Shown one piece after another: positions 37,413 to 44,608 of a stretch of DNA of 64,000 nt. The stretch spans positions 662,262 to 726,261 of the forward strand of contig NZ_BMOU01000001.1 in the NCBI RefSeq assembly GCF_014647235.1, given 5' to 3'. The position numbers and the translations under genes are program-made. Under the pieces are notes generated by a model. It saw only the letters and a program-made list of their open reading frames with translations, was not told the origin of the DNA and searched no databases. How positions within the stretch are numbered: the first letter of the stretch is position 1; each line of letters starts with the position of its first letter. This stretch comes from Haloarcula pellucida. Its GTDB lineage: Archaea > Halobacteriota > Halobacteria > Halobacteriales > Haloarculaceae.

Positions 37413-38248
37413 GGGTCGGCGACGCTCTCGTACTCCCACACCAGATCGAAGTACCGCTTCATGCCGGCGACGAACGACCCGTTCTCGGTGAGCGCCGCCT
37501 GTCGCATGTGATCGGGCACGTCGGGTTCCTCGACGAGGAGGATGGCCTCGCCGCCCTCGTAGTCCATGCTCGGGTCGACCAGCGTGCCGCGCCACGGCAG
37601 TTTCTCCGTGCTGAACCGGACGCCGACCGAGGGATACTCCGCGGCGAGGCGCTCCACCACGTCCGCCTGCACCGCGGCCTTCTCGGCCGGTAACAACTCG
37701 GGATGGAGAAAGAGGACGGCGACGTCGATACCCCTGTCGACGGCGTCTTCGAGCGCTCGCTCGACGCTGTCGAGGTACGCGAAACTGTTGGTGATGACCC
37801 GGAGCGTCTCCGCGGCGTCGTCGTAGAGACGACGCGTCTCGCGTTCGCTCGGCGCGCCCACGTCGACCACGTAGAACAGTTCGGCCGTCGGCGAGATGTC
37901 CTCGCTCGCACGCTCGTATCGAGGTCGATACTCCGCGAGGAACGCGTCGCGGTGGGCCTCGATGTCGCTGGCAAAGCCCTCGAACTCCTGCCGGCGGTTC
38001 TCGACCGTTCGGTCCAGAATCTCCTCGGGCGCTTTCGGCTGGTACTCTTTCGGCCGGCCGGGTATCACTTTGATGAACCCGCGGTCGGCGAGGGCATCGA
38101 GGACGCCGTAGATGCGCGCCTTCGGGATGCCGGTCGCTTCGGCGAGGTTCGGGGCCGTGGTCCGGCCGAGCGACAGCAACTCCTCTAGGGCCGTCGTCTC
38201 GTACTCGGTCAGCCCAACGCTTTCGAACACGTCGGACGCATCGGTCAT
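37403..38248 (-). CDS. TrmB family transcriptional regulator
   Basis: A 281-residue regulator. Residues 1-75 are the TrmB winged helix (FESVGLTEYETTALEELLSLGRTTAPNLAEATGIPKARIYGVLDALADRGFI, in two parts), followed by a helix (EILDRTVENRRQEFE) and a C-terminal domain resembling the phospholipase-D-like effector region of haloarchaeal TrmB proteins. TrmB proteins sense sugars or other metabolites. Placed between glycosylation genes and aglJ, it could control them, but that is inference. The ATG at 38248 is preferred over one eight codons earlier. Confidence 0.83.
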   Translation of the reverse strand: MTDASDVFESVGLTEYETTALEELLSLGRTTAPNLAEATGIPKARIYGVLDALADRGFIKVIPGRPKEYQPKAPEEILDRTVENRRQEFEGFASDIEAHRDAFLAEYRPRYERASEDISPTAELFYVVDVGAPSERETRRLYDDAAETLRVITNSFAYLDSVERALEDAVDRGIDVAVLFLHPELLPAEKAAVQADVVERLAAEYPSVGVRFSTEKLPWRGTLVDPSMDYEGGEAILLVEEPDVPDHMRQAALTENGSFVAGMKRYFDLVWEYESVADPQR

Positions 38249-38298
38249 AGGCCCTCGTTCGCTTCCGGGCACCTAAAACACGCGGGAGCAGCGCCGGA

Positions 38299-38310
38299 AA
38301 GTATTTACCG
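38299..38310 (+). promoter_or_regulatory. TATA-like box of the 38-residue gene
   Basis: GTATTTACC lies 26-35 bases before the GTG start at 38336, consistent with a leaderless transcript. Confidence 0.4.
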
Positions 38311-38335
38311 AACGTGCCACATAGTTACTCTTAAC

Positions 38336-38452
38336 GTGAGTAACCAAGAGCCAACAGAGGTCGACCGTGACGACGCGCATCTGGCGGACGTAGCGGACGG
38401 GTGTGGCTGTGTCGAGGTGTGGGAACACGTGAGCGAGCAGCGAGACGAGTAA
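38336..38452 (+). CDS. Small acidic protein with a GCGC cysteine motif
   Basis: A 38-residue reading frame starting at GTG: an acidic N-terminus (MSNQEPTEVDRDDAHLADV), then ADGCGCVEVWEHVSEQ. The two closely spaced cysteines flanked by glycines could bind metal or be redox active in a dimer. It is preceded at leaderless-promoter spacing by a TATA-like element, and its codon use is haloarchaeal. Similar small proteins seem to occur in other haloarchaea, by my recollection. No function is known. Confidence 0.6.
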   Translation: MSNQEPTEVDRDDAHLADVADGCGCVEVWEHVSEQRDE

Positions 38453-38540
38453 CCGCCTCGCTCGCGACGACCCGACTGCACTCGTCTCCGTTCGTCCTTC
38501 CGGTCGGAGACCGCTGTGCTCTCTCCGCCGACCGCGGACC

Positions 38541-38551
38541 CGTATTTATTT
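38541..38551 (+). promoter_or_regulatory. TATA-like box of aglJ
   Basis: CGTATTTATTTG lies 27-35 bases upstream of the aglJ ATG at 38577. Confidence 0.5.
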
Positions 38552-38576
38552 GGGCGAGCGGGGTAGACTTCGGGTA

Positions 38577-39608
38577 ATGGCCGACCGCGACGACGTCTGC
38601 GTGTTGCTTCCCGCTTACAACGAGGCCGAGACTATCGAGAGCGTCGTCAGGGGGTTTCGCGACCAGGGGTTCGACAACGTACTCGTGATAGACGGCGGGT
38701 CGACCGACGGGACTCGGGACCTCGCCACCGAGGCCGGCGCTCGCATCGCCGAACAGCGAGGCAGCGGCAAGGGACAGGCCGTCCGCGAGGCCGTCTCTCG
38801 CCACGTCGACGCCGAGTTCGTGCTGATGGCCGACGCCGACGAGACGTATCGCCCTGACGAGGCCGACCGGATGCTCGAACCGCTGTTCGAGGGCCGGGCC
38901 GAACACGTCATCGGCAACCGCTTTGCCGACATGCAACCCGGCGCGATGACTCGGCTGAATCAGGTCGGGAACAAGGTAATCAACTGGGCGTTCTCGGTCA
39001 TCCACGGTCACTACCTCACCGACATCCTCTCGGGCTACCGGGCGTTCACCCGCGAGTCCTTCGAGCGCCTCTCGCTCTCCTCGGAAGGGTTCGGCATCGA
39101 GACGGAGATGGCCGTCGAATGCGTCAAACACGGCGTCCGGACGGAAGTCGTCCCCATCACCTACGAGCCACGGCCCGACGAGTCGGAGACGAACCTCCGG
39201 CCGTTCCGGGACGGCGGGACGATCATCGTCACGCTCTACCGCATGGCGAAGACCAACAACCCGCTGTTTTACTTCGGGAGCGTCGGGTTCGGCACCATCG
39301 GCGTCGGCGTCGCGCTCGGCGCCTTCGTCGTCTACGATTGGGTCGTCAACAGCATCTCACACGAAGTCATCGCGATGGTCGGCGGCGTCGCCATCATACT
39401 GGGTATCCAGTTGCTGATGTTCGGCGTCCTCTCGGACATGATCGTGACCGTCAACCGGGAGCAGACGCGGCGGCTGGAGGACATCGCCCACCGACTCGGC
39501 GGCCAGCAACCGCCGGCGGCGGGCGTCGAGACTGACGACAGCGTCGGAAACGCGCCTGCGGAGGACGACGCCGAGACGACCGTCTCGGCGCGGGACCGAC
39601 AGAGCTAG
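38577..39608 (+). CDS. aglJ: AglJ, dolichyl-phosphate hexosyltransferase starting the N-glycan
   Basis: 343 residues. The N-terminal GT2 domain has VCVLLPAYNEAETIESVV, VIDGGSTDGTRD and the DxD-type motif LMADADETYRPDEAD; the central part has the conserved LTDILSGYRAFTRESFERL. Two C-terminal membrane spans (about 235-260 and 270-295) anchor it. AglJ in Haloferax adds the first hexose to dolichol phosphate, so it would act before AglG. The C-terminus after the membrane domain is an acidic, disordered tail. The start at 38577 has a TATA element at leaderless distance. The stop shares CTAG with the convergent DUF5789 gene. Confidence 0.88.
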   Translation: MADRDDVCVLLPAYNEAETIESVVRGFRDQGFDNVLVIDGGSTDGTRDLATEAGARIAEQRGSGKGQAVREAVSRHVDAEFVLMADADETYRPDEADRMLEPLFEGRAEHVIGNRFADMQPGAMTRLNQVGNKVINWAFSVIHGHYLTDILSGYRAFTRESFERLSLSSEGFGIETEMAVECVKHGVRTEVVPITYEPRPDESETNLRPFRDGGTIIVTLYRMAKTNNPLFYFGSVGFGTIGVGVALGAFVVYDWVVNSISHEVIAMVGGVAIILGIQLLMFGVLSDMIVTVNREQTRRLEDIAHRLGGQQPPAAGVETDDSVGNAPAEDDAETTVSARDRQS

Positions 39609-39931
39609 AAGGGGACCAGCGAGCGGAGTTGTGAGAGGAGGCTCGCGCCCGTCGCCTCCCGCTTGCGCTCGAACACGGGGTGGAGCGCGTTGAGCAGTTC
39701 CTGTTCGTTCTCGAACTCGCGGACGTCCGCCGCTTCAAGCGCGTCGGCGACCGTCACGCTATGTCCCGTTGCGTCGTACGGCACCTCGACGTGGCCGGCG
39801 CGCTCACGGACCGTACGAGCGTCCGCGGGGTACTCGATGGCTATCTCGCTCAGTCTGGCGTCGAGTGCCGCGATGCCGAACTCGATGACGTCCGGCTCGT
39901 CGCTGTCGTCGGCTGGTGGCCGTACTCCCAT
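39605..39931 (-). CDS. DUF5789 family protein
   Basis: A 108-residue soluble acidic protein. The pattern FGIAALDARLSEIAIEYPADARTVRERAGHVEVPYDATGH fits the haloarchaeal DUF5789 family as I recall it. There is no membrane span or catalytic motif. The C-terminal half is helical and ends in a hydrophobic LLSQLRSLVPF. The function is unknown. The gene ends on the same CTAG as aglJ and is separated by 49 bases from the HxlR gene downstream of its start. Confidence 0.7.
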   Translation of the reverse strand: MGVRPPADDSDEPDVIEFGIAALDARLSEIAIEYPADARTVRERAGHVEVPYDATGHSVTVADALEAADVREFENEQELLNALHPVFERKREATGASLLSQLRSLVPF

Positions 39932-39980
39932 TGGTTGGTGTCACGGCCTAGGGGATGGAAAATCCTGTGTTCTGCTCGGC

Positions 39981-40331
39981 TCAGTCGTTGCAGGAAGCGA
40001 GCCACTCCTCGGCCCAGCACGCTATCTCGTCGAACACCGGACAGAGCGATTCACCCTTGTCGGTGAGACGATAGTACGTGGCGACGGGTGCGTCTTCCTC
40101 CAGTCGCCGCTCGACGAAGTCCATCTCCTGGAGGTCATCGAGGACGCGCGAAAGCGTCCGAGAACTGGCGTCCGTGGCCCGCTTGAGTTCGTTGAATCGG
40201 TGCTCGCCTTTCTGCAGTTCGTGGAGGACGACCAGTCGCCACTTCGATCCGATCTGTTCGAGCGACTCGATGACCGCACAGGGGCCCTCGTCCTCGGTTT
40301 CGCCTGCCTCTGAGAAGACTTCTGATGACAT
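39981..40331 (-). CDS. HxlR family winged-helix regulator
   Basis: A 116-residue HxlR protein: GPCAVIESLEQIGSKWRLVVLHEL has the conserved N-terminal Cys18 and KW; FNELKRATDASSRTLSRVLDDLQEM is the recognition helix; YYRLTDKGESLCPVF forms the wing and last helix. Further cysteines are at 97, 105 and 114. Several HxlR proteins sense electrophiles or oxidants through the N-terminal Cys, so redox sensing is plausible. It is divergent from a DoxX gene, the typical partner of such regulators, with two palindromes between them. The ATG at 40331 gives the family length. Confidence 0.87.
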   Translation of the reverse strand: MSSEVFSEAGETEDEGPCAVIESLEQIGSKWRLVVLHELQKGEHRFNELKRATDASSRTLSRVLDDLQEMDFVERRLEEDAPVATYYRLTDKGESLCPVFDEIACWAEEWLASCND

Positions 40332-40335
40332 CGGT

Positions 40336-40389
40336 GATACCTGGTATCTCCTATGTCCGGGAATCGATATATAGGTTCGCATTCGAACC
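40336..40389. promoter_or_regulatory. Divergent promoter with two palindromic operator candidates
   Basis: GATACC-T-GGTATC (40336-40348) lies just upstream of hxlR, and GGTTCG-CATT-CGAACC (40374-40389) lies just after a TATATA element (about 40367-40372) that is about 30 bases before the ATG at 40400. Both are good operator candidates for the HxlR dimer. Confidence 0.55.
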
Positions 40390-40399
40390 AAGTAACGTA

Positions 40400-40468
40400 A
40401 TGAAACTACAACTCGCTGTCCGGCCCGCCCGCAAGACGACCGCCGTCGTGACGGAGGTGGTCGCCTGA
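40400..40468 (+). CDS. 22-residue upstream reading frame coupled to doxX
   Basis: ATG at 40400 opens a 22-codon frame (MKLQLAVRPARKTTAVVTEV...) whose TGA overlaps the doxX ATG as TGATG. A TATA-like box lies at leaderless distance. It may be a leader peptide that couples or regulates doxX translation, or a small basic protein in its own right. The peptide is basic, unlike most haloarchaeal proteins. There is no homology information. Confidence 0.45.
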   Translation: MKLQLAVRPARKTTAVVTEVVA

Positions 40469-40887
40469 TGGTGTTCGACACTGCCGGTGCGGCCGAACTG
40501 TTCCTGCTCGGGCGGATTCTCTTCGGTGGGGTCCTCGCTTTCACGGGCCTGAATCACTTCACGAACGCCGACCAGATGGTCCCCTACGCCGAGATGAAGG
40601 GGCTGCCGGCCCCCGCGGCGTCCGTCTACGCCAGTGGTGGCCTCCTCGTGTTCAGCGGCCTCTTGCTCGTCGTCGGCGCGTACCCCGTCGTCGCGGCGGG
40701 CGCACTCGCCACGTTCCTGCTGGCGTCAGCCGTCACCATGCACGACTTCTGGACCGTCCCGGCGGACCAGCGACAGGACGAGCTGACGCAGTTCCTGAAG
40801 AACGTCGCGCTGGCCGGCGGCGCGTTCACTCTGCTGACCGTCGCGGGTACCACGTGGCCCTACAGCGTCGGCATCGGTCTCGTCTGA
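40468..40887 (+). CDS. DoxX family membrane protein
   Basis: A 139-residue protein with four membrane spans. It starts LFLLGRILFGGVLAFTGLNHF, with the DoxX signature region GGVLAFTGLNHFTN followed by MVPYAEMKGLPAPAASVY and LLVFSGLLLVVGAYPVVAA; the HDFW motif near residue 92 precedes the last span. DoxX-type proteins form oxidoreductase subunits or membrane redox partners. The divergent HxlR gene suggests redox- or electrophile-dependent control. Translation is probably coupled to the 22-codon upstream frame. Confidence 0.88.
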   Translation: MVFDTAGAAELFLLGRILFGGVLAFTGLNHFTNADQMVPYAEMKGLPAPAASVYASGGLLVFSGLLLVVGAYPVVAAGALATFLLASAVTMHDFWTVPADQRQDELTQFLKNVALAGGAFTLLTVAGTTWPYSVGIGLV

Positions 40888-41036
40888 AGACGGACCGTTC
40901 TTTTCCCGGTCGTTCGAAGCCCGTTTTTCCGAACCGGACTGGCGAGCAGTGCCACCGCCTCCAGACGCGGCGATGTCGGCAGAAGCACACGTTTCGGCGC
41001 CACTCATAAGCCACCACCGTCCAGAGGTAGGAGTGC

Positions 41037-42689
41037 ATGATGCAGTCGTCGTTGCCGGGCGTGTTGGACGCGGTGCCGGTCCGATCGCTCGCCGTCGTCG
41101 TCACAGTCGCCGTGGTACTCGTCGGCGTGCGCCGCCTCGCCGGCGAGCGACTCACGACCGCCCTCCGCCGTCGACTCCTCCTCGGTGTGCCGTGGGGGAC
41201 GCTCCTGACGACGGTCGGCGTCCTCGCTATCTATCTGTTCGTACAGGGGGCGTGGTGGCATTCACGTCCCCTCGTCACGCCGTTCCGGACGTGGTCGTAC
41301 TTTTATCCCCTCGGGATGCTGACCGGGGCGTTCACTCACGGCGGCGACGCACACCTCACCGGGAACCTCCTCGGCACCGTCGCGTACGGTACCGTGGTCG
41401 AATACGCCTGGGGCCACTATCCCCGGAGCCGTGGTTCCCAGACGTTCTCGTCCTCGTCGACGAACCCGTTCGCTCGTATCCTCGCCGTCCCAGCGGCGAT
41501 GGCCGTCGTCGGCGTGTTCTCCGGCCTGTTCGCTGTCGGCCCCGTCGTCGGGTTCTCCGGCGTCGTGTTCGCGCTGGCGGGGTTCGCGCTGGTCACCCGT
41601 CCGTTCCTGTTTCTCGGCGCATTGCTGGGCAGTCGCGTCGTCGAACAGGTGTACACGGCGCTGCTGTTCCCCGAACCGACCGTCGGCGGAAGCGCCCGAT
41701 TCGTCACGCCGTGGTGGGCGAACATCGCGATTCAGGGCCACGCGGTCGGCCTCCTCGCGGGCGTCGTCTCCGGTGCCGTCTTCCTGTGGGCACGGCGCGA
41801 ACGCCCCGCGACGACGCGGGTGTTCTTCGCGACGCTGGTCTTCGGGGTCTCGAACGGCTTGTGGGCGGTCTACGTCCCGGTCGGTGGCGGTCGGTTCACG
41901 CTGTTCCGATGGCTCGGGACGGCGCTGGTGTTCGTCCTCGCCCTCCTCGTGGCGGCCGCCACCGCGCGGATGGACCGTGGACTCCTTCCGACGTTCGAAC
42001 GCGACTGGCAGTCTATCGCGGGCCTCGCCCTCGTCGTCGCCTTCGGGGCCCTCTGTCTCGCCTCCGTCCCCGCGAACACCGCGGCCATCGGCCCGGACGA
42101 CGTGCCCGCGGACGGCGTCGAAGTCCGCGACTACGTCGTCACCTACGACGAGAACGTCCGCAACGAGTACGTCGCCGGCATCTCGCTGCCGTTTGACCTC
42201 GCGGGCGACCGGACGAACGTCACCGAGAGCGGCGTCATCGTCGCCAGCGACGACCGGGAGATATGGATCGTACAGGTCCAGAAGGGCCAACTCGCGCTGA
42301 ACCAGCGTGCCTCGGTCGTCGTCGGCGGCCCCGGGTGGCGCGAGACGGTGTACGCCAACCGAACGGGGTGGAACGTCCTCGGCAACAAGACCATCTATCG
42401 CGTCCAACTCCGTCGCGGGGGCGGTGAGCGCCGGACCGTCTTCACCTCGCCGCCGTCGACGGCCGACACCACCATCGGCGGGCGGAACGTCACCTTCAGG
42501 CCCGACGACGACGGGTTCATGATCGCGGTTCGTCGCGGCAACGCGACGATAGACGTCGACCGGATGCCGCCGAACGCGACCGCACGGACCATCGGCGGAC
42601 TGCGGTTCGAGAGAAACAGGACGCGACTGTACGCCGGTGTCAACGACACCCGCGTGAAAATCGCAGAGCAGCGACAGCCACCGAAGTGA
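41037..42689 (+). CDS. Rhomboid family intramembrane serine protease with a large C-terminal domain
   Basis: 550 residues. Six or more membrane spans cover residues 15-330; the rhomboid features are THGGDAHLTGNLLG (HxxxN), the nucleophile motif GFSGVVFALAG (GxSG) and the catalytic His in AIQGHAVGLLAG. A 210-residue extracytoplasmic C-terminal domain follows, with several N-glycosylation sequons (NVT, NRT, NKT, NAT). Rhomboids cut transmembrane helices; a role in surface-protein turnover has been shown for a Haloferax rhomboid. An alternative ATG one codon later is equally possible. Confidence 0.85.
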   Translation: MMQSSLPGVLDAVPVRSLAVVVTVAVVLVGVRRLAGERLTTALRRRLLLGVPWGTLLTTVGVLAIYLFVQGAWWHSRPLVTPFRTWSYFYPLGMLTGAFTHGGDAHLTGNLLGTVAYGTVVEYAWGHYPRSRGSQTFSSSSTNPFARILAVPAAMAVVGVFSGLFAVGPVVGFSGVVFALAGFALVTRPFLFLGALLGSRVVEQVYTALLFPEPTVGGSARFVTPWWANIAIQGHAVGLLAGVVSGAVFLWARRERPATTRVFFATLVFGVSNGLWAVYVPVGGGRFTLFRWLGTALVFVLALLVAAATARMDRGLLPTFERDWQSIAGLALVVAFGALCLASVPANTAAIGPDDVPADGVEVRDYVVTYDENVRNEYVAGISLPFDLAGDRTNVTESGVIVASDDREIWIVQVQKGQLALNQRASVVVGGPGWRETVYANRTGWNVLGNKTIYRVQLRRGGGERRTVFTSPPSTADTTIGGRNVTFRPDDDGFMIAVRRGNATIDVDRMPPNATARTIGGLRFERNRTRLYAGVNDTRVKIAEQRQPPK

Positions 42690-42704
42690 GTCGGCGCTGT
42701 GGGC

Positions 42705-43328
42705 TCAGTCCCAGCGGATACGGTACACTTCCGCCGTGATGGTTCGGGAGTCCTCGTCGTGGAAGTCAAACTGCTTGGGGAGGTCGAACGCCGTCTCGAA
42801 GGCGTGGGTCACCTCGCCGCCGTTGTCGGCGGCGAAGGACTCGACGAACGCCTGACTTCCCTCGTTGTGGACGGAGTAAGAGACGGCGGCGACCTCGGCG
42901 GCGGTCGCGAGGAACTCCCGGTCGGCGTGTTCGTTGCCCGACTGCGCCCCGAACGGCGGGTTCATCACGACAGTGGTGTCCTCGGGCGGGCAGAGGGGTG
43001 CCTGCGTCGCGTCCGCGCGCACCCACGAGACGGACGTCGTCGACCCGACTTTCCGCTCGTTGTCCCGTGCCGTCGACAGCGGCGCGGGGTCGATGTCGAG
43101 ACCGACGACGGTGTCCGGACCCCTGAGTGCCGCGCCCAGCGCGAGCATCCCGGTCCCACACCCGAGGTCCACCACGGTCCGGTCCTGAATGTCGCCTTGC
43201 AGGTCGGCCGTGTGGACGAGATGGGCCGCCAAGTCCGGCGGCGTCCGGTACTGTTCGAGACTGGCCAGTGGGTTGTCGAACCCCGCCACGACACCGAGTT
43301 GCTGGGCGAGCGCACTCTTTGTCGGCAT
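42705..43328 (-). CDS. METTL5-like RNA/DNA N6-adenine methyltransferase
   Basis: A 207-residue methyltransferase with VVDLGCGTGMLALGAAL (SAM site) and VVMNPPFGAQSGNEHAD (NPPF, the amino-methylase motif). The N-terminal LEQYRTPPDLAAHLVH is typical of the archaeal COG2263 group, relatives of METTL5 that methylates an rRNA adenine. The gene follows dph2 by 87 bases on the same strand. I chose the ATG at 43328 (MPTKSALAQQLG) since the upstream residues lack family character. Confidence 0.87.
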   Translation of the reverse strand: MPTKSALAQQLGVVAGFDNPLASLEQYRTPPDLAAHLVHTADLQGDIQDRTVVDLGCGTGMLALGAALRGPDTVVGLDIDPAPLSTARDNERKVGSTTSVSWVRADATQAPLCPPEDTTVVMNPPFGAQSGNEHADREFLATAAEVAAVSYSVHNEGSQAFVESFAADNGGEVTHAFETAFDLPKQFDFHDEDSRTITAEVYRIRWD

Positions 43329-43415
43329 CAGTGGCAATACGCCAGAATCATTCAAAAAGGTTTGCACATGTCTGGTGGTAATTCGTCGCCGTCGGACACG
43401 GACCGGGGCGGCTGG

Positions 43416-44462
43416 TCACCAGGTGCCGTGGAAGGTATCGAACTCCAGCGACTCCAGCGGTTTCTCGCCGATAGCGATCTCGTACTCGCCGGGGGTGAGC
43501 ATCGGCTTCTTGAACTGCGGGCCGTCGTCGGTGGTGATACGCGGACACCCGGTGTTGACGTAGGCGTCCATCCCGAAGTTCGTCAGGCGGTCCGGTGTCA
43601 CCTCGTCCATCGTGATGAGATAGGCGTCGTCGTTGTTCTCGACGATCTCCTGGGCCTGATCCCAGCGGCCCTGTCCGATTTTGGTACAGAAGATGACGCC
43701 CCACGTCTCGGCGTCCATCGCCTTGTGGACCGAGGCGTAGCGCTGTTTCATGAACTGTTCCGTATCCGCAACGGTCAGTGCGTTGTTGACCGGGTCGGCG
43801 ATGATGACCTTCTTCTCCGGGTGTTCCATCGCCAGTCCGAGGGGGTGGAACTTGCCGCCGCCGACGTAGAGAATCGTGTCGGCGTCGACGTCCGCAGATG
43901 CGTAGTTACACCCGAGGACCTGCCCCTCGTGGGTCAGTCGGTCGTCGCCCTTCCGGACGTGCACCTCGTAGCCGCGTTCTTCCAGCCACGAGCGCATCTC
44001 GTCGAACTTGTTCATGTGCTGGGCCGTCGTCACGAGGCCGACGTCGGGGTCCTCGTCGGGGTCTGCCAGTTCCTCCTCGGCGGCCTGTTCCATCATCGGG
44101 AAGACGTCGACGTTAGAGAAGAGGGGGACGTAGATGATCTTGTCCGATTCCTTCATCGGGGAGTGGCCGAAGTGGACGAACACGTCGGTGCGGCGCATCA
44201 GATAGGTGTCGAGGTCGCAGGCACCGTAACACGGCTGCCCGGAGATCATCACGGAGACGTCGTCGGGGAGTTCCTCGCGCAGGTCGTCGGCGACGGCGGG
44301 GCCGCGTCGTTTCAGCCCCTCGGGGAACTGTAGTCCGACCGTCTCTGCGTCCCGTTCGTCGACGGCGTCGACGATGCGGTCGAGTTCGTAATCCCACTCG
44401 CGGTCGTGTTTCAGCGAGAGGCCCGTGTTTCGGAGGTCACCCTCGGTACGCTCTTGACTCAT
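43416..44462 (-). CDS. dph2: Diphthamide synthesis enzyme Dph2 (radical-type 4Fe-4S)
   Basis: A 348-residue Dph2. The three cluster cysteines are visible in SGQPCYGACDLD (Cys82), EGQVLGCNYAS and VNTGCPRITTDD. Archaeal Dph2 transfers the 3-amino-3-carboxypropyl group of SAM to a histidine of elongation factor 2, the first step of diphthamide synthesis. It is cytoplasmic. Together with the METTL5-like gene downstream it forms a translation-machinery modification pair. An 80-base hyphenated palindrome lies upstream of its start. Confidence 0.93.
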   Translation of the reverse strand: MSQERTEGDLRNTGLSLKHDREWDYELDRIVDAVDERDAETVGLQFPEGLKRRGPAVADDLREELPDDVSVMISGQPCYGACDLDTYLMRRTDVFVHFGHSPMKESDKIIYVPLFSNVDVFPMMEQAAEEELADPDEDPDVGLVTTAQHMNKFDEMRSWLEERGYEVHVRKGDDRLTHEGQVLGCNYASADVDADTILYVGGGKFHPLGLAMEHPEKKVIIADPVNNALTVADTEQFMKQRYASVHKAMDAETWGVIFCTKIGQGRWDQAQEIVENNDDAYLITMDEVTPDRLTNFGMDAYVNTGCPRITTDDGPQFKKPMLTPGEYEIAIGEKPLESLEFDTFHGTW

Positions 44463-44528
44463 TGGACCTGCGTACTTGCTCGCGGGGTAAAACCTCCGCG
44501 CTTTGGGGGCCGCCGGTATCGACGGCTT

Positions 44529-44608
44529 ATACTGGTGGCTGTAAGTTCGTAACGATATTCCTCACCCCGGGGTGGCGAAGTACTTCAGTTTGTTACAGCC
44601 ACCAGTAT
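44529..44608. repeat. 80-base hyphenated palindrome (MITE-like or structured element)
   Basis: Perfect 16-base inverted arms ATACTGGTGGCTGTAA (44529-44544) and TTACAGCCACCAGTAT (44593-44608) enclose 48 bases that themselves contain the palindrome CACCCCGGGGTG. The right arm ends on the first base of the transducer gene's stop codon, so it lies at that gene's 3' end and upstream of dph2. Confidence 0.75.

Noticed and set aside
40726-41007. Minus-strand frame starting MSGAETCASADIAASGG between doxX and the rhomboid gene
   Set aside because: Most of it is antisense to doxX and it has low-complexity character.
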